Shown here: positions 1 through 8,459 of the stretch, in pieces
How the letters are laid out: the number at the start of each line of letters is the position of its first letter
Position numbering within the stretch: the first letter of the stretch is position 1
From: Massilia atriviolacea
GTDB lineage: Bacteria > Pseudomonadota > Gammaproteobacteria > Burkholderiales > Burkholderiaceae_D
Direction of reading: 5' to 3'
Assembly (NCBI RefSeq): GCF_003953935.1
Contig: NZ_RXLQ01000001.1
Location: 284,121-348,120 of the forward strand
Length of the DNA: 64,000 nucleotides
Made by a program: the position numbers and the translations under genes
The notes under the pieces: generated by a model
The model's input: the letters and a program-made list of their open reading frames with translations, nothing else
Database searches by the model: none
What the model was told of the DNA's origin: nothing

Positions 1-2
1 AC

Positions 3-1085
3 TTTTCGCGCTACGGCATCATCGGCGAGCATGCGCCGCTGCTCGACCAGGTGGTGGTATTCGTAGTGGCCGCGTTCGCGGAGCAGAAGTTCTATCCGGT
101 CTTCGCATTCCTGTTCGGCGCCGGTTTCGCGCTGCAGACGGGCGGACGGCATTTTCCGGGCCCGCAGCTCGAGCGCATCAAGACCACCTACCGCCGGCGC
201 ATCGCCTGGCTTCTGGGCTGCGGCGTGCTGCATGGCTCCCTGCTGTGGTTCGGCGACATTCTGACCGTGTACGCGATGTGCGGCTTCTGGCTGATGACGC
301 AGGCGGGGCGCAGGCTGGCCGACATCGTCGCCTCGCTCGGCCGCTTGGTCGCGCTCAATATCGCGGTGCTGTGCTTCATGGCTTACCTCACGCAGCAGTT
401 GATGACGATGCCGCCAGCGGCCGTGAGCTGGGGCGTGGACGAGATTGCGCGCACGCAGGCTGTCTACAGCCAGGGGACGCTGGCCGAGATCGCGCGCGAG
501 CGGCTGGATGACTTCTGGGGCAACCTTCTCAACTCGCTGTTCTTCCTGCCGAAGGTCGCGCTGCTGTTCCTGCTGGGGGTGGTCAGCGTGCGCCTGGGCT
601 GGCTCACGCGGCCCGGCCGCCATCGCGCATTCTGGGGCAGGGTGCTGCTGGCCGCACTGTGGGTGGGCGTACCGGTCAACCTGTGGTGGGGCTGGGCCGC
701 GCTGCGCGATGCGGTCGATCCCCATGCCGGCGGGGCGCTGGCGGCCTTTGTCTCGTTCCTGGTCGAAGTCGCCGGACCGCTGATGGCGGCCGGCTACGTG
801 GCCCTGGCGATGCGCGCGCCGGAGCGCGCGGTGGCATCCCTGGCGCACTGGCTTGCGCCGGTGGGGCGGATGGCGCTGACCAATTACCTGGCGCAGTCGG
901 TGCTGCTCGGCTTCCTGATCCAGGGGACGGGCCTGGGCCTGGGCGCGCGGCTGTCGCATGCCGGACTGCTTTGCCTGTGCGTGCTGCTGATGGCGGCGCA
1001 GGCGCTGTGGAGCCGCTGGTGGATGCAGCGCCACGCCCAGGGGCCGATGGAAGCGCTGTGGCGCCGCTTTGCTGCGGGGGCTTAG
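3..1085 (+). CDS. DUF418/YeiB-like membrane protein, 5' end cut by window edge
   Basis: The reading frame is open from the first complete codon of the window, so the true start lies upstream and only about 360 C-terminal residues are visible. The protein is very hydrophobic, with several predicted membrane helices. Near the C-terminus it carries the pattern typical of the DUF418 (YeiB) family, including LAPVGRMALTNYLAQS followed by a last hydrophobic helix and a basic tail. YeiB-like proteins are inner-membrane proteins of unknown biochemical function, sometimes proposed as transporters. A GTG at position 51 could serve as a start but falls in the middle of a conserved transmembrane region, so I read the gene as truncated by the window. 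The family call is fairly safe; the function is unknown. Confidence 0.8.
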   Translation, partial: FSRYGIIGEHAPLLDQVVVFVVAAFAEQKFYPVFAFLFGAGFALQTGGRHFPGPQLERIKTTYRRRIAWLLGCGVLHGSLLWFGDILTVYAMCGFWLMTQAGRRLADIVASLGRLVALNIAVLCFMAYLTQQLMTMPPAAVSWGVDEIARTQAVYSQGTLAEIARERLDDFWGNLLNSLFFLPKVALLFLLGVVSVRLGWLTRPGRHRAFWGRVLLAALWVGVPVNLWWGWAALRDAVDPHAGGALAAFVSFLVEVAGPLMAAGYVALAMRAPERAVASLAHWLAPVGRMALTNYLAQSVLLGFLIQGTGLGLGARLSHAGLLCLCVLLMAAQALWSRWWMQRHAQGPMEALWRRFAAGA

Positions 1086-1092
1086 CAGCGGC

Positions 1093-1470
1093 TCAGACGA
1101 CGCTCATGTGACCGGCCAGGATCTGCCACTGTCCGTCTGACGCCCGGCGCCACGTGCGGGTGCACCGCAGATCGAGGTTGAATGGCGCCTCGCCGAAGCT
1201 GCCGACCAGGCGCATGCGGGCCGAGATGACGCCGACCTGGCCGTCCGCCGTGACGAGGCGTTCGGCCGCCTCGATCGCGCGAAACTTCAGCAAGCCCGAA
1301 CGGTGCATGTCGAGGTCTTGCTGCTTGCCGATCACCTGGCCCATATGGGTGGTAAATTGCAAGTCGGGCGCGATCAGGCGGTCGAGCGCGTCGATGTCCG
1401 TGCCCAGCATGGCGTCCCGCAACTGTTCTTCCAGCCCGATGATGTGCTCTTGTGCCTGCGTATTGTCCAT
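1093..1470 (-). CDS. NTF2-like/DUF4440 protein
   Basis: A 125-residue soluble protein with the layout of the NTF2-like SnoaL/DUF4440 group: an N-terminal helix (EEQLRDAMLGTDIDALDRLI), the APDLQFTTHMGQVIGKQQDL segment, and a C-terminal strand ending RTWRRASDGQWQILAGHMS. Such cone-shaped folds bind small ligands or act as accessory domains; the specific ligand cannot be read here. The gene is convergent with the DUF418 gene (7-base gap) and lies downstream of the outer-membrane barrel gene on the same strand. There is no signal peptide, so it is probably cytoplasmic. Confidence 0.75.
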   Translation of the reverse strand: MDNTQAQEHIIGLEEQLRDAMLGTDIDALDRLIAPDLQFTTHMGQVIGKQQDLDMHRSGLLKFRAIEAAERLVTADGQVGVISARMRLVGSFGEAPFNLDLRCTRTWRRASDGQWQILAGHMSVV

Positions 1471-1495
1471 TGCGCGTCCTTGTGGATTGAATTCA

Positions 1496-2023
1496 TCAGA
1501 ACTGATAGCGAAATCCGGTCGAGACGACCGTCACCCTGGTTTTTGTCAGGCGCATCGCTTCGGCGTTGATCGACCAGTGCGGATTGAAATTGAAACGCAG
1601 GCCGCCGCCAATACTCGGATCGTTCTCGTTATAATCGTCCTTGCCCGACCAGTACGAGTGCATTTTAGTGCGCCCGATGCCGGCGCGGCCGGTCAGGCTG
1701 AATCGCCCGTCCAGCGCAATCGTGCCCGTGACCGCGATGCCGTAGTGCTGCTCCGGGTAGGCCGGCTCGTTGCGGCTGAAGCCATAGCCGAATTCGATGA
1801 AACTGAGCGAATGGCTGAACAGCTCGACGCCGATGTGTTTGTCGATCTGGTAGCCGGTACGAAGTCCGATCGACAGTTCATCGCGTTCGATCCGGTCGTT
1901 CGATGAAGATGCCTGGCCGACCTGGATACCGGCGTAGACGCCGGGACCGTTTTGTACCGCCAGTACCGGTGTGGAAACAACGGTGACGAGTGCGAGCAGC
2001 GCACTGCCGATTATCATTCGCAT
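1496..2023 (-). CDS. Outer-membrane beta-barrel protein, OmpA-like/porin-family fold
   Basis: A 175-residue protein with a clear Sec signal peptide (MRMIIGSALLALVTVVSTPVLA). It then has alternating amphipathic strands (GVYAGIQVGQ, LSIGLRTGYQID, GIAVTGTIALDGRFSLTGRAGIGR, PSIGGGLRFNFNPHWSINAEA) and a terminal aromatic residue (STGFRYQF), the usual C-terminal signal for BAM assembly. The size fits an eight-stranded barrel of the OmpA transmembrane type. There is no periplasmic peptidoglycan-binding domain. An AGGATAG ribosome site precedes the ATG. Its function could be structural or adhesive; no more can be said from sequence. Confidence 0.8.
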   Translation of the reverse strand: MRMIIGSALLALVTVVSTPVLAVQNGPGVYAGIQVGQASSSNDRIERDELSIGLRTGYQIDKHIGVELFSHSLSFIEFGYGFSRNEPAYPEQHYGIAVTGTIALDGRFSLTGRAGIGRTKMHSYWSGKDDYNENDPSIGGGLRFNFNPHWSINAEAMRLTKTRVTVVSTGFRYQF

Positions 2024-2228
2024 GGACTATCCTGAGTGGGTTTATGCGACGGCCTGAAGGTGATCGGCCATTGCTGGCCGGAATTATAAACGGAAACATG
2101 GCAAAAGTATCAATCATGCCATATGAATAAGATAGTCAAATCGCTCAGGGAACGTTTTTCAGTCTCCGATGCGGTGACAGGATCGGGGCCGGCGCGACCC
2201 GTTTAATCGCGCCGATTGGAAGGACTCC

Positions 2229-2810
2229 ATGAAGAAAATCGTTTCTCTGTTTCAACGTAATTACGACGGCGACCGCCAGGTACGCGACGACATCGTGCCG
2301 GGCGCCGAATGGGTGGCCGCCGGCGAGGGCGTGGCGACCCGCAAGTGGGACGGCATGGCGGTCTTGGTCGCCGATGGCGTCGTTTATAAACGCTACGACG
2401 CCAAGGCGGGACGCACGCCGCCTGCCGACTTCATGCCCGCCCAGCCGGCGGCGGACGAGGCGACCGGTCACTGGCCGGGTTGGGTTCCGGCGGTCGGGCC
2501 GGATTCGGCGCGCATCATCGAAGGCGTGGAGTGGGGCGCGCGCGAGTTGTTCGGTGGCGGGGCGGTTCCCGACGGAACGTATGAAGTGTGCGGCCCAAAG
2601 ATCGGCACGCGCCACGGCGCCAATCCCGAGCGCCTGACCGAACACATCCTGGTTCCGCATGGCAGGGATCAACTGCTCGACTGCCCGCGCAGCTTTGCCG
2701 CCCTGCGCGAGTACCTGAGCGAACACATTATCGAGGGCATTGTCTGGCACCACCCGGATGGGCGCATGGCCAAAATCAAGGCGAGCGATTTCGGCATCAA
2801 GCGCACGTAG
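2229..2810 (+). CDS. Small RNA-ligase-like nucleotidyltransferase (RLIG1/DUF5565-like)
   Basis: A 193-residue protein with the ordered motifs of covalent nucleotidyltransferases. Motif I is KWDG with the candidate adenylylated lysine K39, followed by the strand MAVLVADGVVYKRYD. A motif-III-like segment is GTYEVCGPKIG, motif IV is EGIVW (E169) and motif V is AKIK (K182, K184). This is a bare catalytic domain, without the C-terminal domains of DNA ligases or capping enzymes, and resembles the RNA ligase family that includes human RLIG1 (formerly DUF5565). Predicted reaction: ATP-dependent sealing of RNA ends, by analogy. An AAGGACTCC ribosome site precedes the ATG. It stands alone, divergent from the barrel gene, with no RNA-repair partner nearby. 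Confidence 0.72.
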   Translation: MKKIVSLFQRNYDGDRQVRDDIVPGAEWVAAGEGVATRKWDGMAVLVADGVVYKRYDAKAGRTPPADFMPAQPAADEATGHWPGWVPAVGPDSARIIEGVEWGARELFGGGAVPDGTYEVCGPKIGTRHGANPERLTEHILVPHGRDQLLDCPRSFAALREYLSEHIIEGIVWHHPDGRMAKIKASDFGIKRT

Positions 2811-2849
2811 CGGGCGGCCCCACCGGTTGGGTAGGCTGCAAGCGTTGGC

Positions 2850-3197
2850 TCAGCCCGTTGGCACGCGCATCGCACCGGCTGAAACGAGCGTTACGGTCGC
2901 CTTATACTGTGTATTCCCAAGCATAAACGACAGCCTGGCTTGAGGCGGATCGCTCGTTTTCATCAACTGCGTCGACACCGTCTGCGCATCGAAACTGGTT
3001 TTCAACCATTGCGCGAGATGCCCCGGTGTCATTGTGGGCGCTGCTCGCAAAATCCGGTTGATTGATCTGGCGTGCGCCGGGTTGTCGCGCTCTACCCGCG
3101 ACAACGCACTCGGCTCGTCGAGATTGACTGTATCGACCGCCGTCGCTGGCGCAACAATGACAAGCAATGTACAAAAAAATGCAAATAAAGTCCGCAT
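2850..3197 (-). CDS. Small secreted protein of unknown function
   Basis: I place the start at the ATG at 3197, because it gives a clean signal peptide (MRTLFAFFCTLLVIVAPATAV) and has an AGAGGGAT ribosome site just upstream; the frame is open further up but lacks both. The mature part is about 95 residues and is predicted periplasmic or exported. Visible stretches are DEPSALSRVERDNPAHARSI and LAQWLKTSFDAQ, then a strand-rich tail (ARLSFMLGNTQYKATVTLVS). I do not recognise a family. It is the last gene of a minus-strand run (4195, 3611, 3197) whose upstream part is noticeably more A+T-rich than the surroundings. Confidence 0.5.
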   Translation of the reverse strand: MRTLFAFFCTLLVIVAPATAVDTVNLDEPSALSRVERDNPAHARSINRILRAAPTMTPGHLAQWLKTSFDAQTVSTQLMKTSDPPQARLSFMLGNTQYKATVTLVSAGAMRVPTG

Positions 3198-3371
3198 AAC
3201 AAATCCCTCTGCGGCTACCCGGCACCGAGATCCGCATCGCACTGGTGTTCGACCGCTGCGCCCGCGCGAAGTTCAAAGCCGCATGCTGTTCGTCGCCATT
3301 CATGGGCACTTATGACATTTGCAGCCATCGCGCCGTTTATTTCCGGCGCAGCGAGGCCGAACCGATCGGGC

Positions 3372-3611
3372 TCAAGGCGGCGGTGCAGCAGAATCTTGCC
3401 CCGCCTGTTCCTGTGGCTGATTCCTCAGCCGATGGGCAATCAACTGCCAGACAGCCACGATAAACACAAAAACGGGCATCCAGTGCCTGACCACCGCCGG
3501 CATGTCGTTGATGTAGAATGTATTCAGCAAAAGCCAGAACATGCTACACACAACGAGGCCCACTGCGACAATAACAGCAGCATCGCGCCAAAATCGGCTG
3601 TCCGGTTTCAT
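3372..3611 (-). CDS. Small two-helix membrane protein, unknown
   Basis: A 79-residue protein with two hydrophobic helices, about residues 11-31 (AAVIVAVGLVVCSMFWLLL) and 44-60 (MPVFVFIVAVWQLIAH), a short loop between them, and a polar proline-rich tail (QEQAGQDSAAPPP). It begins 5 bases after the stop of the glycine-rich gene upstream, so the two are almost certainly co-transcribed. The size and two-helix layout resemble holins, small immunity proteins and membrane chaperones alike, so no function is assigned. An AAAGG stretch lies upstream of the ATG. Confidence 0.55.
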   Translation of the reverse strand: MKPDSRFWRDAAVIVAVGLVVCSMFWLLLNTFYINDMPAVVRHWMPVFVFIVAVWQLIAHRLRNQPQEQAGQDSAAPPP

Positions 3612-3616
3612 GGGGT

Positions 3617-4195
3617 TTATGCCTTTGCGATGGCCATTAAAGCGATCTTGCTTCCGCCGCCTGCATCGTCGCTGTGATTGTCGATGCCAGCACGCCCGAT
3701 TGCCTCGAACGGGTCTCTGAACACAGTATCGCCGGTCCCCGCAACATGATCACCAATCTCGGGCACGTACCACCACACGTCGCTTGGCGTCGAGCCAGGC
3801 CCTGGGTTGAATTTCCAGTGCTCATCTGGGAAGGCTGGCTTCACATAAAGGTGGCCGAGTTCGGACGGAATATTCACGATGATCCCAGTCGCATAGTCAA
3901 GATATTTGCTCACGGCGGGGATTTCTCCGATTATGCCTCCGATCTTCCAGCCTGCCACGCCAGCGGCAGCAACGCCGCCTATGGCGGCTCCATAGACCCC
4001 AAGGGCGGAACTGCCGGCCACGGGCCCCGCCTGCTGAACAACATGCGCGCCAAAACCGGCGCCAAGGGCTGCCCCGAGTCCAACGATATCCATTGCGCCA
4101 ATGTCTCCTTGATTTGGGCTGTCCGGTGCTTGTAGCATCAAGCGATTCAGCCGGGTTTCGATGTCCTGCAGATCGCCTCTGACGACGCTGTCCAT
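3617..4195 (-). CDS. Glycine-zipper-rich protein of unknown function
   Basis: A 192-residue protein in three parts. The first is a charged N-terminal helix (MDSVVRGDLQDIETRLNRLM). The second, about residues 35-92, is rich in Gly and Ala with repeated GxxxG spacing (GLGAALGAGFGAHVV, YGAAIGGVAAAGVAGWKIGG). The third is a polar C-terminal part (AFPDEHWKFNPGPG, SDVWWYVPEIGDHVAGTGD). Glycine-zipper segments occur in pore-forming peptides, bacteriocin-like toxins and membrane-inserting effectors, but there is no double-glycine leader and no signal peptide. A strong AAAGGAGG site sits before the ATG, suggesting good expression. With the small membrane protein 5 bases downstream it could form a toxin/immunity-like pair; that is inference only. 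Confidence 0.55.
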   Translation of the reverse strand: MDSVVRGDLQDIETRLNRLMLQAPDSPNQGDIGAMDIVGLGAALGAGFGAHVVQQAGPVAGSSALGVYGAAIGGVAAAGVAGWKIGGIIGEIPAVSKYLDYATGIIVNIPSELGHLYVKPAFPDEHWKFNPGPGSTPSDVWWYVPEIGDHVAGTGDTVFRDPFEAIGRAGIDNHSDDAGGGSKIALMAIAKA

Positions 4196-4743
4196 GATGC
4201 CTCCTTTGGGCCGCCGTGAAGTCGGCGGATAGGCGAATCATGAGCGAGCGACGTGCCAGGATTTTGAGGTAGCTCAATTCTGCGCCGCCGGCATGTCAGA
4301 ATTTCCGACGCTCCGGGCGCCCGGCTGCCCAGGTAGCCCGGCACTCGAGCAACTTCCCCGATCGCCGTACGCCGACATGCGGCTGACGTCCCGGCGCTGC
4401 CGCGCGCGTCGAACGCCTGCGGATTCCGATGCTGCGTGGACCAGGTGCGGCGGGATAGGCGGCGTCATCTCGACCGTTCTGCGTGCCGACCCAGACCGTC
4501 AACCGTGCGTTGCCCTGGTCCGAGAGGAGCGGCGCCATTGTGGGCTGCGGTTTGCCAGCCTTGCCGGCGATGACGATTAATCCGGCCGCGCCCGCCGCTC
4601 GAACCGCCCGGCCATGCGGCGTTTGAAACACCGCTGCAGGTCATTGTTTTTCAGCGTGCACTACAGTGGCCTGTAGTGGGTATTGTATAATGGCGCTTTC
4701 GCGCTTAAGCGCCTGATTCTATACACAAAACATACAAAAAAGC
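4196..4743. other. Intergenic region upstream of ybiT, no supported gene
   Basis: About 550 bases separate two divergently transcribed genes. Open frames on both strands here (for example 4296-4631 minus and 4293-4580 plus) have low-complexity, Arg/Pro-rich translations and no ribosome site, so I do not call them. The only clear structure is near the right end: a perfect inverted repeat and a TATAAT box, listed separately. Confidence 0.6.
4659..4691 (+). promoter_or_regulatory. Putative ybiT promoter with palindromic operator
   Basis: A perfect inverted repeat with 8-base arms (CACTACAG at 4659-4666, CTGTAGTG at 4671-4678, 4-base centre TGGC) lies directly upstream of a perfect TATAAT at 4686-4691. 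No good -35 hexamer is visible; the palindrome covers the place where it would sit. That is the expected position for a repressor operator or an activator replacing the -35 contact. The RNA could also fold as a hairpin. The bound regulator cannot be named. Confidence 0.4.
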
Positions 4744-6342
4744 ATGTTATCCACAGCAAATATCACGATGCAGTTCGGCGCCAAGCCGCTGTTTGAGAAC
4801 ATCTCCGTCAAATTTGGCGACGGCAATCGCTACGGCCTGATCGGCGCCAACGGCTGCGGCAAGTCGACCTTCATGAAGATCCTCGGCGGCGACCTCGAGC
4901 CGTCGGCCGGCACCGTCATGCTCGATCCGAACGAGCGCCTCGGCAAGCTGCGCCAGGACCAGTTCGCCTTCGAAGAAATGCGCGTGCTGGACGTGGTGAT
5001 GATGGGCCACACCGAGCTGTGGAACGCCATCTCCGAGCGCGACGCCATCTACGCCAATCCGGACGCGACCGACGACGACTACATGCACGCGGCCGAGCTC
5101 GAAAGCAAGGTTGCCGAATACGACGGCTACTCGGCCGAAGCGCGCGCCGGCGAACTGCTGCTCGGCGCCGGCGTCTCGATCGACCAGCACCAGGGCCCGA
5201 TGAGCGCCGTGGCGCCGGGCTGGAAGCTGCGCGTGCTGCTGGCCCAGGCCCTGTTCTCGAATCCGGACATCCTGCTGCTCGACGAGCCGACCAACAACCT
5301 GGACATCAACACGATTCGCTGGCTCGAAGACGTGCTCAACGACCGCAATTCGACCATGGTCATCATTTCCCACGATCGCCACTTCCTGAACCAGGTGTGC
5401 ACCCACGTGGCCGACATGGACTACGGCACCCTCAAGGTGTATCCGGGCAATTACGACGAGTACATGTTCGCCTCGACCCAGGCGCGCAACCAGCAACTGG
5501 CCAACAACGCCAAGGCCAAGGAAAAAGTCGCCGAGCTGCAAGACTTCGTGCGCCGCTTCGCCGCCAACAAATCCAAGGCGCGCCAGGCAACGTCCCGCGC
5601 CAAGCAGATCGAGAAGATCAAGGTCGACGACATCAAGCCGTCGTCGCGCGCCTATCCATTCGTGCGCTTCGAAGCCGAGAAGAAATTGCACCGCCTGGCG
5701 GTGGAAGTCGAAGGCATTTCCAAGAAGTACGACCGCCAGCTGTTCAAGAATTTCAGCATCATGGTCGAAGCGGGCGAGCGCATCGCCATCATCGGCGCCA
5801 ACGGCGCCGGCAAGACCACCTTGCTGCGCTCGATCGGCGCCGAACTGACCGGCCTGCAGCCGGACACCGGCCGCGTCAAGTGGGCGGAAAACGCCAACGT
5901 CGGCTACATGCCGCAAGATCCGACCGAAGACTTCGCCAGCGATGCCGTCCTGACCGACTGGATCGGCCAGTGGACCAAGGAAGGCGACGACGACCAGGCT
6001 GTGCGCTCGATCCTCGGCCGCCTGCTGTTCGGCGGCGACGACGTGAAGAAATCGGTGCGCGTGCTGTCCGGCGGTGAAAAAGGCCGCATGATGTACGGCA
6101 AGCTGATGCTCGGCCGTCACAACGTCATGCTGCTCGACGAGCCGACCAACCACATGGACATGGAATCGATCGAGTCGCTCAACATCGCACTCGAAAAATA
6201 CACCGGCACCCTGATTTTCGTGTCGCACGATCGCGAATTCGTCTCGTCGCTGGCCGACCGCATCCTCGAAATCAAGGAAAACGAAATCGTCGATTTCCGT
6301 GGCAACTACGAGGATTATCTGAAGAGCCAGGGCATCGACTAA
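4744..6342 (+). CDS. ybiT: ABC-F family ATPase YbiT
   Basis: A 532-residue cytoplasmic protein with two ABC ATPase domains joined by the ABC-F linker (P-site tRNA interaction motif; [13 protein letters not shown] through the charged helices to about residue 310). It aligns closely by eye with E. coli YbiT (530 aa), from the N-terminal [18 protein letters not shown] to the C-terminal [13 protein letters not shown]. Domain 1 has Walker [10 protein letters not shown] and Walker [12 protein letters not shown]; its signature is replaced by VAPGWKLR, which is normal for YbiT. Domain 2 has [17 protein letters not shown] and [14 protein letters not shown] proteins act on ribosomes, modulating translation rather than transport. 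Upstream of the ATG there is only an A-rich tract and no strong ribosome site. A stem-loop follows the stop. Confidence 0.95.
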   Translation: MLSTANITMQFGAKPLFENISVKFGDGNRYGLIGANGCGKSTFMKILGGDLEPSAGTVMLDPNERLGKLRQDQFAFEEMRVLDVVMMGHTELWNAISERDAIYANPDATDDDYMHAAELESKVAEYDGYSAEARAGELLLGAGVSIDQHQGPMSAVAPGWKLRVLLAQALFSNPDILLLDEPTNNLDINTIRWLEDVLNDRNSTMVIISHDRHFLNQVCTHVADMDYGTLKVYPGNYDEYMFASTQARNQQLANNAKAKEKVAELQDFVRRFAANKSKARQATSRAKQIEKIKVDDIKPSSRAYPFVRFEAEKKLHRLAVEVEGISKKYDRQLFKNFSIMVEAGERIAIIGANGAGKTTLLRSIGAELTGLQPDTGRVKWAENANVGYMPQDPTEDFASDAVLTDWIGQWTKEGDDDQAVRSILGRLLFGGDDVKKSVRVLSGGEKGRMMYGKLMLGRHNVMLLDEPTNHMDMESIESLNIALEKYTGTLIFVSHDREFVSSLADRILEIKENEIVDFRGNYEDYLKSQGID

Positions 6343-6386
6343 GTCATGGGACGGGGCGCCAGGCGTCCCGTCGGCGCTGGAGCAGG

Positions 6387-6406
6387 GCGGGCACCGAGGT
6401 GCCCGC
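6387..6406 (+). terminator. Stem-loop between ybiT and nadA
   Basis: A perfect 8-base stem (GCGGGCAC/GTGCCCGC) with a CGAG tetraloop-sized loop follows ybiT, preceded by another imperfect hairpin at 6350-6372. Only a short T tract (TTT at 6413) follows, so this may be a weak intrinsic terminator or a leader structure for nadA. Confidence 0.4.
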
Positions 6407-6462
6407 GCGTCGTTTCACGGCGCCTTCCTGCAACGATTCCTCTCTTGTGAGATAGTACCGAC

Positions 6463-7596
6463 ATGAATATTCTCCCTATCAAAGCCGTCGAATACGAGCA
6501 TCCCCAGGCCGGCCAGAGCTGCACCGCCCAGGCCTGGGCGCGCACCCCGGCGGTCCCGTCCGCCGCCGAAAAAACCGCCCTCAAGGAGCGCATCAAGCGC
6601 CTGCTGAAGGAACGCGAAGCGGTACTGGTCGCCCATTATTACGTCGATGGCGACCTGCAAGACCTGGCCGAAGAAACCGGCGGCTGCGTTTCCGATTCAC
6701 TCGAAATGGCGCGCTTCGGCCGCGATCATCCGGCAAAAACGCTGGTCGTCGCCGGCGTGCGTTTCATGGGCGAAACGGCGAAGATCCTCAGCCCCGAAAA
6801 ACGCATCCTGATGCCTGACCTGGACGCCACCTGTTCGCTCGACCTGGGCTGCCCGGCCGACGAATTTTCGCGCTTTTGCGACGCCCATCCCGACCGCACG
6901 GTCGTGGTGTACGCCAACACCAGCGCCGCCGTCAAGGCGCGCGCCGACTGGATGGTGACCTCGTCCATCGGCCTCGACATCGTGGCCCACCTGCATGCGC
7001 AGGGCAAGAAGATCCTGTGGGCGCCGGACAAGCACCTCGGTTCCTACATTCAAAAGCAAACCGGCGCCGACATGCTGCTGTGGCAGGGCTCCTGTCTGGT
7101 GCACGACGAATTCAAGGGGATCGAACTCGACCTGCTCAAGGCCGAGCATCCCGAAGCGCGCGTACTGGTCCATCCGGAATCGCCCGCCAACGTGGTGGCC
7201 CTGGCCGATGTGGTCGGCTCGACGACCCAGCTGATCAACGCCGCGCAAACGATGGATGCCACCACCTTCATCGTCGCCACCGACAATGGCATCCTGCACA
7301 AGATGCGCGCCGCCGCGCCGGGCAAGCATTTCATCGAAGCGCCGACCGCCGGCAACAGCGCGACCTGCAAGAGCTGCGCGCACTGTCCGTGGATGGCCAT
7401 GAACGGCCTGCAAAACCTGGCCGATGTGCTCGAGAGCGGCAGCAACGAAATCCATGTCGACCCGCACGTGGGCAAGGAAGCCGTGCGCGCCATCGACCGC
7501 ATGCTCGATTTCGCCGCAGCAAAAAAAGCCAAAGCCTTGCCGACCAGTGCGTTGGCCAATGAAGCAACCCTGTTTTCCGGAGTGGGCCCAGCATGA
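6463..7596 (+). CDS. nadA: Quinolinate synthase NadA
   Basis: A 377-residue cytoplasmic Fe-S enzyme that condenses iminoaspartate with dihydroxyacetone phosphate to quinolinate, the second step of de novo NAD synthesis. It has the three Cys regions that bind the [4Fe-4S] cluster in the long (E. coli-type) Nad[22 protein letters not shown] and [13 protein letters not shown]. Substrate-binding stretches are [32 protein letters not shown] and [10 protein letters not shown]. The gene overlaps nadC by 4 bases (ATGA), so translation is coupled. NadB, which supplies iminoaspartate, is encoded at 18742-20358 on the other strand. A GAGATAG element is the only ribosome-site candidate, so the start rests mainly on the conserved N-terminus. 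Confidence 0.97.
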   Translation: MNILPIKAVEYEHPQAGQSCTAQAWARTPAVPSAAEKTALKERIKRLLKEREAVLVAHYYVDGDLQDLAEETGGCVSDSLEMARFGRDHPAKTLVVAGVRFMGETAKILSPEKRILMPDLDATCSLDLGCPADEFSRFCDAHPDRTVVVYANTSAAVKARADWMVTSSIGLDIVAHLHAQGKKILWAPDKHLGSYIQKQTGADMLLWQGSCLVHDEFKGIELDLLKAEHPEARVLVHPESPANVVALADVVGSTTQLINAAQTMDATTFIVATDNGILHKMRAAAPGKHFIEAPTAGNSATCKSCAHCPWMAMNGLQNLADVLESGSNEIHVDPHVGKEAVRAIDRMLDFAAAKKAKALPTSALANEATLFSGVGPA

Positions 7597-8459
7597 GTAA
7601 TCTACAGAATCCCTACGCCGTCTTCGACGAAGCGCTGCAAGCGGCCTTCGAATCGAACCTGCTGGCCGCCTTGCTGGAAGACGTCGGCAGCGGCGACCTG
7701 ACCGGCAAACTGGTGCCGGACGACACCCGCGTGCGCGCCCGCGTCATCGTCCGCGAAGAAGCCGTGCTCTGCGGCGGACCGTGGTTCGAAGGCGTGATGC
7801 TGGCCCTCGATCCGAGCATTGATGTCGACTGGCAATATGCCGAAGGCGACCTGATGAACGCCGGCAGCGTGGTCTGCACCATCGAGGCGCCGCCGCGCGC
7901 CTTGCTGACGGCCGAGCGCGCCGCGCTGAACTTCATGCAACTGCTGTCGGGCGTGGCGACCGTCACGCGCAGCTATGTGGACGTGGTCGAAGGCACCAAG
8001 GCCGCCATCCTCGATACGCGCAAAACCCTGCCGGGCCTGCGCCAGGCCCAAAAGTACGCGGTGCGTGTCGGCGGTGGCAAGAACCAGCGCATGGCTTTAT
8101 ACGACGGCATCCTGATCAAGGAAAATCATATCGCGGCCGCCGGCGGCGTGGCCAAGGCGCTGGCGGCCGCGCAGGCGCTCGACGCCGGCGTGTCGATCCA
8201 GATCGAAGTCGAAACCCTGGCCCAGTTGGGCGAAGCGCTCGATGCCGGCGCCACCTCGATCCTGCTCGATAATTTCGAGCTGGCGACGATGCGCCACGCG
8301 GTCGCGCTCAATGCCGGACGCGCGCTGCTGGAAGCGTCCGGTGGGGTGAATATGGAGAGTGTGCGGGCCATCGCCGAAACGGGCGTCGACCGCATTTCCA
8401 TCGGCAGCCTGACCAAGGACATCAAGGCCACCGATTTCTCGCTGCGGATTATTGACTGA
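7593..8459 (+). CDS. nadC: Nicotinate-nucleotide pyrophosphorylase (carboxylating) NadC
   Basis: A 288-residue cytoplasmic enzyme that converts quinolinate and PRPP to nicotinate mononucleotide with release of CO2, the third de novo NAD step. It shows the family fold order: the N-terminal domain ([18 protein letters not shown]), the central signature [36 protein letters not shown] holding the substrate-binding Arg, Lys and His residues, and the barrel end [26 protein letters not shown]. Its ATG overlaps the nadA stop, giving a two-gene operon. The 3' end overlaps the stop of the convergent lipocalin gene by 11 bases. Confidence 0.97.
   Translation: MSNLQNPYAVFDEALQAAFESNLLAALLEDVGSGDLTGKLVPDDTRVRARVIVREEAVLCGGPWFEGVMLALDPSIDVDWQYAEGDLMNAGSVVCTIEAPPRALLTAERAALNFMQLLSGVATVTRSYVDVVEGTKAAILDTRKTLPGLRQAQKYAVRVGGGKNQRMALYDGILIKENHIAAAGGVAKALAAAQALDAGVSIQIEVETLAQLGEALDAGATSILLDNFELATMRHAVALNAGRALLEASGGVNMESVRAIAETGVDRISIGSLTKDIKATDFSLRIID

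Noticed and set aside
4296-4631. 111-codon minus-strand frame before ybiT
   Set aside because: No ribosome site, Arg/Pro/Ala-rich translation, no homology recognised.
5155-5250. Loss of the ABC signature motif in the first domain of YbiT as a defect
   Set aside because: VAPGWKLR at this place is the normal form in E. coli YbiT as well.
4747-6228. 493-codon open frame on the minus strand opposite ybiT
   Set aside because: It is the antisense shadow of ybiT, full of His/Val/Gly runs with no domain and no ribosome site.
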